Assembly: GCA_964036155.1 (NCBI GenBank)
Contig: OZ038423.1
Coordinates: 69,207,249 to 69,271,248, forward strand
Length of the DNA stretch: 64,000 bases
Reading direction: 5' to 3'
Origin: Diploscapter coronatus
Taxonomy: Eukaryota; Nematoda; Chromadorea; Rhabditida; Rhabditidae
Part shown: positions 1 through 12,700 of the stretch, piece after piece
Numbering within the stretch: position 1 is the first letter of the stretch
How the letters are laid out: every line of letters begins with the position of its first letter
Notes under the pieces: model-generated
Databases searched by the model: none
Told to the model about the DNA's origin: nothing
Seen by the model: the letters and a program-made list of their open reading frames with translations, nothing else
Position numbers and translations under genes: made by a program

Positions 1-760
1 TCTTCTTTCCCTTGTCAGAATCATCACTTGGAGGTTTGACTTCTTCACTTGGAGTTGATTTTGATGCTAATTTCTTAGCTTCTTCATCTTTCAATCGCTG
101 AGTTTCATCCAATTTCCTTTGCTCTTCTTTCTTCAAACGATCTTCTTCCACTTGCTTCTTACGGTTCTCCTCCTCCAACTTTTTGGCTTCAGCCTCTTTG
201 GCACGTTTTTCGTCCATTTTCTTCTTGCGCTCTTCCAATTCACTTAAACCGGAATCTTTTTTAGATTTTTCTTCTTCGAGAGCCTTTTTCTTCTGGTCTG
301 ATGCCAATTTCTTAGCTTCTTCATCTTTCAATCGCTGTTCTTCATCCAACTTTCGTTGTTCTTCTTTCTTCAAACGATCCTCTTCCATTTGTTTCTTGCG
401 GTTCTCTTCTTCTAATCGCTTGGCTTCAGCCTCTTTGGCTCGTTTTTCGTCCATTTTCTTCTTGCGCTCTTCCAATTCAGATAAACCTGAGTCCTGTTTC
501 GATTTTTCCTCCTCCAAAGGCTTTTTCTTCTGGTCAGACGCTGATTTTTTGCTATCCGAATCTTTCGGCTTTTGATCATCGCTTGGGACTGGTTCGGGTA
601 AGCTCTCGTCCTTTTTCAATGTTTCTTGGGACGGTTTCCTGCTGGTAACCTTCTTTTTGCCCTTTTCGGAATCACTTGGGGGCTTAGCTTCTTCACTTGG
701 GGTGAAACTTGGGACCGATTCTTGTTCACTTGGTATAGGGGGTTTGCCGGCTTCCTTGAT
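1..760 (-). CDS. Exon: K-rich linker and charged helical repeats (partial)
   Basis: Open in phase 0 from the acceptor just above 760 to the window edge, so the exon is cut at its 3' side. It begins IKEAGKPPIPSEQESV, passes through a KKKVTSRKPSQETLKKD motif, then carries nearly two copies of the 79-residue charged repeat (SGLSELEERKKKMDEKRA... to ...EEEKSKKD), and returns to a PSEEVKPPSDDSDKGKK linker. The same repeat occurs in the exons at 14262, 16611, 19245 and 21592. Alternating E and K/R at i/i+4 with few a/d hydrophobics suggests a long single helix rather than a classical coiled coil; that is inference. Confidence 0.8.
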   Translation of the reverse strand, partial: MKEAGKPPIPSEQESVPSFTPSEEAKPPSDSEKGKKKVTSRKPSQETLKKDESLPEPVPSDDQKPKDSDSKKSASDQKKKPLEEEKSKQDSGLSELEERKKKMDEKRAKEAEAKRLEEENRKKQMEEDRLKKEEQRKLDEEQRLKDEEAKKLASDQKKKALEEEKSKKDSGLSELEERKKKMDEKRAKEAEAKKLEEENRKKQVEEDRLKKEEQRKLDETQRLKDEEAKKLASKSTPSEEVKPPSDDSDKGKK

Positions 761-3700
761 CTGAAGTGCGATTAGTTTGCGAGGGAAAAATGTAAGATTT
801 CATTATTTTAGGCATGGGGGAAATTTTGCATCTTCAAATTCAAAATTGCATGTTCAATTTTGCGAGGTAGTACATGCCATAATCTTTTTAGGTGATTTTC
901 GAGCACAATGCGTGAGGGGGTCATTATCGAAAATTGCAAGGGAAATCGATCAAGTTCATTTGAGAGTTGGGGTGATGTGAATAAGAGGAGCTGTGATTAA
1001 TTCATTATGGGTTTTGTTTTTAAAATCGTACCTCCTTTTCGCCAACGGTAGCTGACTTAGTCGTTTTCTTCTTCAATTTTGCAGCAGCGCTGACCGACTC
1101 TGCTGGTACAGAGCTCTCTCGGGTCTTGAACGAGAACTCTGCACTCTCCGCAGTCGGGGTTTGTTCGGCAGATCGTTGAATGCTTCCGACCTGAAAGCAA
1201 ACACTTTAGTTATTTTTTAGAAATAATAAAATAACTAAAAATAGTTGCAATAGTTGTATTGCTGTGCATGAAACAGTACGGAGAAATACTCATTTCCCTA
1301 CCAAACCCTAATCTATTTCGCCTCCAATTGTTCTATGATGCAGATGCAACTACATTTTCTAATTCCCGCGAAATACATGATTTAAGATAACGATAATATC
1401 TTAAAGTCAAGAATTTCATAATCGTTTCTCATGCCCTTCCAATAGCTTCAAATTTCACTCATCCCTGCTTACAGTTGATTAGGTTATAAATGTTACTAAT
1501 TTTTAAAATCACGTAATGAAATATGAAAAAACCCGTACCTTCATAGCAATACTAGCAGACTGTGGCTGTTTGATAGGCGACATGATTTCAGCACTGCCTT
1601 CACGAGCTGTGATCTTCGTGGTGATCATAGTCTCAGAGTGCATCGTACTTGGGTCACCGAATCGAGAGCTAATTTCATCAGGAATGAACAGCGGCTTGGG
1701 AACCTAAATTTTTAAAATAAATATATTTTGGCAGTTTCCATTTAACAGAATGACAGTGATTTTTGTCAACTAATGCAATATTTTCTTGAAAACATGAGAA
1801 ACACTTGATCATTAGACAAAAAACTCATAGTGGTAATTGTCATAAAGTTTGGCTAAATAAACTAAATACCGATTTTTTCTTCTTGTCTTCAGCAGAGCCT
1901 TCGACGGCGATCGATGGGCTTGACTCCTTGCTACTCTTGATGCTGTCCTTCACAGGTGCTTTAACTTCTTTCGGAGTTTCTGGGGCCGATGGAGCCTCTT
2001 GTGGCTTCTAAAATTTAAAAAATAATGAAAAAATCTAAAATAAACTGTTTTACATCTAAGATATTGAGACAAATTTCCTTATGATTGATATATACTCAAA
2101 ATTTGAATTTGAAAAATGTTGCAACTTCTATTTAAGATAACACATAAGTATAGAGTTTTTCAAAATTGATAATTACTTCGTAATCATATCATAGTAATTA
2201 GTTGTACCTGTTCAGGTGCCTTCGGTTTCTTGACTACCTTCTTCTTCTCACCAACTTTGGCTTTTTCTTGTTCGAGAGCTGCCTCTGTGATTTCCAGATC
2301 AACCGCCTTGACCGTGTCTGGCTTCTGTTGACTGGCCTCGATTTCGGTCGACACTTCTGCGGCACTCTTGGATCCCTTTCGCTCGGTAACTTTCTTCGGC
2401 TTTTTGGTGGATGAAGTATCATCTTTCGGTGGCTCAGAAATAGTCGATGGCTGTTCATCCTTGCCGGGGACGGACGGCTCAGGTTCTAAAATTCATAAAA
2501 TAAATTATTATCACCTATGAAACTGCATATTTTATTATTATAAATTTTCAGGGGATAGATAAAAATAAAATGATACCTTTCTTCTCCTGAACTGAAGGCT
2601 CTTCAGCTTTGCCTGGAACTGAGGGTTCGGATTCTAAATTTCATAAAACTATATCTTTCAGAAATAAACGATATAAAAAATACCTTTCTGTTCCTGAGAT
2701 GGAGGCTGGTCTTCACTTGGGACAGCGTCGCTTGGAGCTCGCTTCGTCTTCTTGACGATCTTCTTTTTCTTCGTTGGCTCTTCACCGCCCTGCTCAGAGG
2801 ATGGTTCTTGACCGACTTGGCTCAACTCAGCCTCTTCACGGGCTTGCTTGTCTTTGAGGAGGGATTCTAAAATTTAGCAAATGATTTAAAAAATATATAA
2901 TAAATTTGAATCTCTCCGTTTTTCGACTATGAAACTGACCGGCCAAATTGAGAATTCGCAAATGATTCTGGAATTTTCTTCGAACAAATAAATTTGGACA
3001 GAGACATAAATTCGACACGGACATTAATGACAGCTGACAAGGCTTGACAAAACAATTTGGATTTGATGATATAAAAAATATGAAAACATGGTGCTTCAAT
3101 TTATAGCTTTTAGCATTACATCATGTCCACATTGCTTTTCAAAACTAAATAACAAAATTAGACAAGGACCTTCGGACGGGTACACAGTCAAGTCAGAGTA
3201 ACACCACGCCTCGCCCGCGACATTAACAGCTTGGCAGGCATACTCTGCCTCTTCTTCTCTGGTCAGATCCTTCAAAATGAGCCAGTGCTGATTGACGGCC
3301 TCGCCAGCGACATGTTTTATTTGGATCTAAATATTGCGAACTAGAAAACATTCCATTGGTCTTAAAATATTACATACCTTCTCATCACCACTGTCCTCGA
3401 TTGGAATGCCATTCCGGAAGAAACGTACTTCCGGAGCAGGCTCTCCAGTGGTCTCTACCATCAATGCTACCTTAAATTTTAGAATTATAATTCGCAAGCA
3501 AATGATATTATCACTCTCGAAAATGTTGAAGGAAAAATGCTAATTTTACTTCATTCTATCCGATAGTTCAATAGTTAAGTTTTTATCAAGTTATTAATCT
3601 CGAAATTCCATACCTGATCACCAATAACAGCGTCATGGTCAGAGAGAATCTTATCGAATCTGGGTGGAATGAGCTGAGTCAAGCGTGGAGCATTCGGGTT

Positions 3701-6700
3701 AATTCGTTCCACGACACGTTTAATGCGACGTCTTCGTTTCCTCTTGTCCTTCTCAACCTCGCTGTCTGACGAAGCACCATCTCTCTCACGTTGCAATTGC
3801 TTCCGACGACGGATTTTATCACGAAGTTCTCCAGCTAAAATGTATATTTATCCTAATATGGCTGTGTCAATGCAAATTTGCTGGCCCTAACTAATTGGAG
3901 TGCCTCAAAATTTTATTAATTTCCTAGTTTTTTTTTTTATAATTCAACAAACATTTTTTAAAATCATACTTGGCAACTGGACGAATAGTTCGAAATTGCA
4001 ACTATCAACTCCGGCAATATTCTCAGCCAGTAGACTGTACTCATCGTCGTCCTCAGATTCGCAGTTACCGATTTTGGCGGTGAATTCACCGTCTAAAAGT
4101 GTAACTCAATTCTTTGTTTTTTAAATAATAAACTTAAGTTAGATAAATTCGTACTTTTATAGACAAATTTTGCAAAAATAAAATATGACTATAATTACAA
4201 TTTTGAAACATTTTTGCATGAATAATTTTTACTTACCAGAATGGTATTCGAGAAGGTATTTACTAGACGGCGACATTAGGTTGACCTCCTTTCCATTTTT
4301 CAGCAGAACCAATGCTGGAGTCGGGAAACCACTAACCTTTCCAGTAAGTCTAAATTTTCGAAAATGGTTTTTTTCAAAATCAAATTTCCTACTTTGCTGT
4401 CTGCCCTTTCGACACAATGATATCCTCAATCTTATGAACGATGCTGGCCGCTGCGAACGGTGCGGAGAAATCTCGGGTTATCGTAGCTTCAGCATCTTGC
4501 ACGAAAGAACCTATAATTTACTGTTATTTATCTTTCCACTCACTACTGATATAATAATTATACAAATTTAGACCATCATCAAAGTGTTTTGTGCAATTAT
4601 CTCACAATAGGGATTTTTAGGTGAGTGGTGACAGTTCTCAAAACTCTTTCCATAAAATGAAATATGTATGATGAAAAAATCTATCTCACGCGCAATAATT
4701 TGAAGTCCATCATCTGCTATTTTTTCAAATAATTGCAAAAATAATAAATCTATCTTACCCCTCGCGTCCAGCAGCACTGCTGCTTCATCAGCTCCATATT
4801 CGTTGCTGGCGATCAGAGTAATTCGTCCACTATGTTCACCTTGGACTTTGGGAATGTTCAGAATGACTGCTTGTTGATCTCCATCCTTTCCAATCGTTAA
4901 AATCGCATCTGCCATTTCAGATCCGCTGTGGAGCACACATAACTTAAAACATCAACATTTCTTTTATATCACCTGGCTACTCGTTGATGATGCAAAAACT
5001 ATGATAATTATTCATTTTCACGTCATACTCCTATTCAAACTTCAAGATCCTGTCTCTAGTCACTGCGTAACGCCATTTCATCATTCTATCATTGCATCAT
5101 GTACAAACCACCCATAATTTTAAATATTCAATTCTTACATTAGGATTGGGTGCTCCTGTGAATGGAATGCTAACTGTTACATTGTCACTAACAATGCAAC
5201 CATGATAGACTAGTTTCTTGAGGAATTTCGGCTTCAGAAGGGCGCCTGAAGATCGAAAATTTCTTTAAGTTAAAACGAATCAAGAACAACCTTCTGATTC
5301 TATTTGCTTCTGCTGGGCCTGTTGAGCCAGTTTCAAGGCCTCCAACTCGGCTCGGGCCTTAGCTTTCTCCTGGCGTCGTTTTTCTTTCAACAGCTTTTCC
5401 GTTTCGTCGCTAATGTACTTCTTCTTCTTTTCCGGGCGACTTTTTGAATCGGCCGAAGATTTTTCTGCCAATGCCCTGCTTCGTTCGCGCAACTGCTCAC
5501 TGAGCAACGCCGGAATGTCGCCGGATTCTTCTTGGGACTCCGAATCATCCACGATTCCGAATCGCTTGAGGGTGCGAGGTCGAGAGCCATCATGCTCCCC
5601 AAATTGAATGCTACCAGAATCGCTGTAGTAGTCCTCCATCGACAGTTCAGAGCGGATGATCATCTTGCGAGGCCTTCCCGTCCGCGGGTCGACTTCACTC
5701 TCCTCCTCCTCCTCAATTTCCTCTGGAGCTATTTTGTCGCCTTCACTTTCCAACCCAGAAACCTCCAAAATTGGCTCATCTCTTAAGGATTTTCGCTGTG
5801 GTCGTCGAATGTTTTTGTGGGCATCGGCCTTGGGTCGTCCGGTCGAATGGCTAGTCGACTTATTCTCTCCATAGCCTTCGAACGAATCCGCGCCGCTGAT
5901 CTCCGAGTATTCGGCTGAGTCCAACTCCATTTGTCCCACATCGATTTCCGCCACGTCATAGTCTCCGGACTTTTCCAGATTCGCGACGGTGTCAATATCA
6001 CTCGAACCCTGCTTCGGTTTTCGACGAGATGAAACTCGCTTCGATTGACTCTCGAGATTTTTGCCCAATTCTGAATCAGAAATGACCAGTTCAACTGCAG
6101 CGGAGTCCTCTGGTCGGGTGAATTGACCAGATGACGCTTTATCGCTGACACTGCCCTTCTGCCGACTTCTGACGGAACCCTTTTGCCGACTGCTGCCTTC
6201 AATATCTTCCCGCTGTTCGACCTTGAGCATCTCCCCTCCGGTGTTCGACTCAACATACGAGTATTTTTCAGACGGGGTATCGGATAATTCACCGACTGAA
6301 ATCTCACTGTCTGCTGCCTGCGGTGACCTGTCGAATCGGACTTTCCTACTGTGCTCGGCATACGACGTCTGCTCCTTTGTTGATAAGTGAGATCCAGTGC
6401 TTTCTTCTGGCAGACGGTCATGGAAACTCGACTGCTTCGAAATCTCCGATAGCGAATCACGGACCTTTTCGCTCTCGGGAACACTCCTTCTGGTCTTTCC
6501 GCGTTGTTCCGGTTTCTCGAGATCACTCCTTGAAGAAATTTCACTGAATTCGTGTGCACTTCTCTGGGGCTCTCCTTTACTCAAACTGACACTGTCCTCG
6601 TCGGGTTTCTTCGAAATTCGACCCTTTCCTCTCGTCAAGGCTAGCGACGTCTTGTCCTGTTGTGGAAGGCTTTGAGATCCGGAAATGTCTTCAGAATCGC

Positions 6701-9700
6701 TGGGTCGTCGAACAGAACGTCCCGATTGAATTTCCGAATACTCGTCCTGTCCGCTCTGTATTTCCCCTCGCGTTGATGTAGTGCTTGCATCGTCTCCCAT
6801 TCTAGATAGCTTCTGGCCAAATGATTGCTCCGAATATTGGTCGCTACCGAAACTAGGCTCCCTCTGTGAACCAGACGTATTTTCATTGTCGCCTTTCCGA
6901 CCTAATTTCTTCTTCATTGATCGTTCAGAGTATTGATCCGATGATTTTTGAGGATCTCCCAAATTCTCCTCCGCCAATAGGTCGCTTTCGTCCGTACCAA
7001 ACTGTCCGCGAATATTGCTCTCGGAAAACTCGTCTCGGGATGATTGTGGTAAACTGCGTTTGATCTCGGAGCTATCACTTTCTCCCGACTTCTTCAATCT
7101 CGTTTTGAGTCCTCGCTCCGAGTACTCGTCTCGCGATGACGGAACTTCGCCATGCTGAATTCCTGTTCCTTCACTGCTATCGGGTCTCGTCAATTGTTTC
7201 TTCAACCCCCGCTCCGAATATTCATCCGATCCCTTCGACGACTCTCCAATTTGGCCTTCGACGGTTTGCTGTGAGTCTGAAGACTTGGTGAATTTCGATC
7301 TGACGCTCCTCTCGCCATAGCTTTGGGAATCGCTAGTAGTTGGCTGGGACACTGTTGTTTCTTCGGATAAACCCTGGTCTGTCGGCTTTGAGAATCTTCC
7401 CCTCCTATTTCTCTCGGCATAGACATCTCCGTCTTTGTCACCGTAAACTTGGGAGGAGTCAACCCCAAGGCTCTCGTCCGTCCTCGACAAGGAGGTCTTC
7501 AAATTTCCTTCACTGAACTTTGCCGAGTCTCTCGGAAGTTGTCCGTGAGTCCGCTCCGCCGAAAATCTTTCGGAATCTTTGTCCAACTTAGTTTTGATAT
7601 TCTGCTCCTCGTATCCAGTACGACCGCGTCGCTTCAAAGGCTTTGAAATTGAGGTCGAGCCCTGTTGCGATTCACCGTCTCCCATACTCAAGTCGATGTC
7701 TTCAGAGACATGCGCGTCCTTGCCACGTCGAAGCTTCTTTTCAGCTCTTTCCAATGACGACGTACGCTGGGAGCTTTCAACGTCTGCTGACTCCGATGGT
7801 CGACTGTGTTTTGACTTCGACGAGATCTCGCTGTACTTCGACGATTCCATATCAGGCTCAATTCCAAGTTGTTTCTGAACATATTTTCAGTTTTTTTTAA
7901 TGTTTATATTAATTTAGCACTAGATTTAGATTAAAGGAATTTAGAAAATAGTTGCATCGTAGCACCTTTGCAGGCGAAATGGGATAATGCTTGGCAAGGA
8001 AATTATTCGTTTTTGATAGCATTTCGTATCAACGATACAACCATTACAGCTATTTCTTCTTGGTTACCAGATTTAAAATATCAGTAATCCTTATATTCTA
8101 ATAGTGTTGGAATAATTTTTAGATTTAATACCTGAGTAATAGCACTCTCATCATCATGGATCAGGTCAAATGCATTCTTTGAGGTCGCACTTTTGCTTTC
8201 CTGCATTCGCTTTCTGGTGCGGCTCCTGTCTTTCGAACTCAACGTCGTTTCTTGGAATTCTTCATCCGATTTTCGTTTCAAATCAGAGTCCAACTTGCTT
8301 GAACGTTCGGTGGATTCGCGCATGCTTCCTAAAATGGAAAAGTTTTAATTATAATAATTAGATTATTAAATACTAAGGACTAATTTATGCAAAGCTATCG
8401 AAGGATTTTCAGTGAATTTGCAAAGGTATCACAAAAAATCTTGCCTTAAGTTTATAAAATTAAAATTATTTCCATACCTTGACTAGACAACCTTCCACCT
8501 TCAGACATATCCAATTTGCATTCAGATGCCTCTTCTTCGTGGTGCAGCTGACATTCACTTTCCACATTTTCATTCGCCGGCTCCCGGACCTTCAGGTTTC
8601 GAGTGAGACGTTTCCCAGAGCCATCCCGAATATGCCGAGTCGCTTTGCCTTTCTCAAGGATATTCTCAAACGACGATTCCAAATCTATCGTTTCGGAGGT
8701 TCTGAAATAAAAATGCCATTTATATATTTTAAAAAAATGGTGTATGATATTTCACATAGAAGTTGAACGTTTTGTAACAAAGATTAGGAATGAAATCCTT
8801 TCGCAATTTTGCTACAAAAACATCTCTAGAAAACGTAATAAATAAAAAGAATAAATTTATACCCTGCCACAGTAGACTCTTCTTTTGGAACTTGTTCAGA
8901 TTCCTGTTCTTGAGATGGTGCTTCTAAAAATTGTTAAGTAAAGGATAAACTATTTTTAAAATCGTACCTTCAGATTGATCATCCTTTCTTTTCTTTTCAG
9001 AATCCTTCTTTTTCTTTCCATCAACTGAACAAAATGTAATTTTCAAATCTGAACGTTTTATGATATTCTCCTAAAGTAGCTAGATCCTGATATCACTTAA
9101 TATCAGACACATAAATATTCACATTGAACGTTGCTTTGATCGACACAAATGTCACATTCTACACATATTTAAACCCCATAGAAGTAACATTTGTTAGTAA
9201 CATGCAGAACATTCAAGTTAGTAAACATTTATTGATTTTTTGTTTTAAACGTAGTCCCATTTTTGGCCGGAATATTCCATATACGAATGGTAGATTCGAA
9301 TATATTGTCTGGAATAAACAAACCATCATCCTCTCCAAGGCTGATGTCCTCAGATTCACGACGAGACTTCTTAGCATAGTCTTCTTCTGAAAAGAAATAA
9401 TCGATAAATTAAAAACCGGGTAAAATGAATTATTTTACTTCATTAATGCAATATTCGGTAAATGGTACAATTTTGCATGAATCTTTCTAAACTTATTTTT
9501 TTTTAGAATTTTCAGTTGCAGATATTGAATTTATAAAGGAGAATAGTGAAATTTATCTTATCGTGTTCACTCTATCATGTTTTAACGAAAGAAGACAGGC
9601 GCGACTTGATCCAAAATGTTACCGAATCATTCATTCATAGTCATGAGCAAGAGTTGGGATATGCTTCAAATAGCTCATTTCGAAAATTAGATCGAAATGG

Positions 9701-12700
9701 GCCTAAAATCGATATGCTTTTCAAGAGTTTCGAGGAATGTCCAGACAGAAATCTTTTATCTTTATTTCTCCATCTATCTTCATTCTTCATCATAAACAAG
9801 ACTCGAAGCGATGTGCTATGTTGACAGATACACTCTGCTCGCAAGCATTTTTGGCTGAAATCTCTCCTCACTAACAGGCTGTGTTCATGTTATCTCTAAA
9901 ATTCACTCTTCACTTAAAAAATTACTGAAAATACAGAAATCTTGACGGTGTGAACTGCGAAAACAGCTGTGAGGGGGATAAGACAAGATATTGATTATAG
10001 ATATAATATCAGAAATAATATTTAGTAAAAAAGATTGGGAATGTAGAACTTAAAATTGAACGCAATCATCAATTAATTCAAGAATTTTGCAGAGCATTAT
10101 GAGGATTTTGATCTATGATTTCATAGATATCAAAGGATATTTTTAAGAATAATTAATAAATGGCAAGAAATTCTAACAGCGCACATGTCTCCGCCAATCG
10201 CGATTCATCAAATTTATAAATTTAAAGTGATAAAGAAATGACGAAATAGATAATACAAAATTAAAGTTGGAGGGTGAAAGGAAATGCGATAGAGTAGAAC
10301 AGAGGCTTCTTTCCACTCGCGCAAAGCCAATATCTCTCTTGCACTGTATTTCAGGAATATGAAATCCCCGCGCAAAATCAATAAATGAGTGAGTGGGGCG
10401 GGCGAGCATCTTGAAACTTTTTATATCAATAAAAATGATCACGAAATTGTAAATTTCGAGGATCCATTGGGTGAAATTTTGAAAAATCGTCGGAAATTTA
10501 AGAATAGAGTTTTGAAGACGGCAACAGATTTTTCGTCTTACACACGCGAAGCTAAAATAAATAAAGCCTAGGAGAAACGCTAACGCTGAATAGCTGAATG
10601 AGAGATACGCGGTTAGAGACTGGGGATATATGAATTGAGCGGTGTGCGCGGCACAGGGTAGAAAAAACTCGAAACTACAAGAGGAGTACGAGGAGCAATT
10701 TCAAGAATTTCCAAGAGAGCATGGTAAAATTTGCGAGGATTTGCAGGAGTAGAGTACGAAAAAATAATCTATAATCTTCAAAAATCGAATTCTAAAATAA
10801 TAGCAAAATTTTAATATTCAACAATATCTCAATGACAGCTAAAAGATGATATCATACAAGCGAGTTTTCATGCTATCTTTAACCATAGAATACCTTATTT
10901 TACTTGGTGTGCTAAGAGTTTCAAGATCTTTCGGAATATTTATATAAATTATGAAATTAATAAAATAATAAAGTCTAGGAATTTCACACACACACACACA
11001 CACACACATACCTGTCAATTCACCATCGGGAGTCTCAACATCAATGGCTCGACTCGGTTGGCCATTTCCTGCAGCATTCACAGCACAGACGCGGAACACG
11101 TAAATCTCATTCGGCATCAGATCTTCGCACAGACATTTGAACTCGTTCACACCCACCGTCGTCACTTGACGCCAGCGGTGGAATTCAACTGAAACAGGTT
11201 TTTTTTGTTTTTAGATTTCATGCATTAGTTTATTGTAATCAATGCGCAATTTAAAAATTGAGCCTTTTCTTGCATATAAATAGGCAAACAAACTCGGAAT
11301 TATCTTTCGTTTCATAGCAAATGCTAACTATCAGTCGAAATGCAACGAAACATCTATTTTATCAGATTGTAATCTACTCACAATTTACGAATAGAATGCT
11401 TGCTTGCATAGCTATTTTGAGTAAAGAGAAACTATGCATATTATTTATTCTACAAATGTCTTTTTCAGATCAGAAAAGTTAAATTTGAGATTGCGTGCAT
11501 AGATAAATCAACTTTCCAATCTACATTTGTAGAAAAAAGCCTACGTGATTTCCTCTCCACGACGTATCCGGTGATTGGACTGCCGTGGTCTTCTCGTGGC
11601 GTCTTCCAGCTGATGACCACCGACATCGGAGTGACGTCGTCAGAGTCGACGTGCAGCGGCTCGGATGGAACGTCGATGACTTCCATGTCAACCTCCAACT
11701 CGTTCTTCGAGTGCTCGTTCTCGGCGAAGAATTTCAATTTTCCAGTGTCTGATCGTTTCAAGTCTCGAATTCGCACACTGACGAAGTCGTCGTAGTTCTG
11801 CACTTCGCCACGCACGCGCAGCGATTCGTCATTGTGAGTCATCGTCAACTGCGGCAGTGGGAATCCAATCACATTGATCTTGAAGTCGAAGTGCTTGCCC
11901 GCAATTTTAATGCTGCGATCGCCTTCGAACTCCAGCTTGCATGGAACCTTGAAGATCAACTTTCCAGCCTGGGATTCCGAGTGCTCGTCGAAACAGCACG
12001 TGTAATCAGCGACGTCGAATCGGTCAACGTTCTCAATCGTCAGCGTCGTCGTCAGGCCTTCAGTAACGACGCTCGTCTTCTCGTACAGAATTCGAACGTC
12101 ATTTCCGTTCTTGCGCCATCGCACCAATTTCGCCTCTTGACCAATTTTACACGTGAAGACAGCCTTCTTGCCCATCTCAGTTATGAGGACGTCTGTTGGG
12201 TGCTGGACGATAGGAATCTTGGGCACCTCTGGAACCAAAGTGGCTCCAGACGTCATGTCAGTAACGTCTGTGTATCCGGAGTCAGTAACTTCGGAAACAT
12301 CAGACGACGTGACCGTCGTTGCAAGAGATGTCAGGTCGTCCTCGTCACCAATCGTCGATCCCATTCCCGATATAGCCTTCGCGGTCTTCTTCTTCATTTT
12401 ACGTTTCTTGTCGCTCTGGCCAGAATCCTTCGAGTCCATGCTTTCCTGAAGTGGTATAATTCATTTTTAAATTGGTAGGTTTTTTCTTTAATTTGATACT
12501 AATTGAATTTTAAGATTTCGATGCTACTACAATATGATCGGGAAAGGTAAAGAATAAGTAGAATTGGAAGATTTTCTACATCACACATATAAGCCTGATA
12601 TTCGATATCCTCAATAATTGTTCATTTCAAATCACATCTTTATTATACCATCAACTTTTAACATCGTAATTCAGTTTTTATTTTTTTATTTTTTATAATG

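Noticed and set aside
1..760. End of the gene or a stop codon near the window start
   Set aside because: The exon stays open in phase 0 to base 1, so the gene continues beyond the window.
4926..4936. Acceptor CACAG just before GGATCTGAAATG for the Ig exon at 4759
   Set aside because: It would enter in the wrong phase relative to the exon ending AAT at 5139; the acceptor GTTTTAAG at 4943-4944 keeps phase.
9546..9824. Plus-strand open frame of 92 codons in the 1.6-kb intron
   Set aside because: No similarity or composition support; a minus-strand frame overlaps it by chance too.
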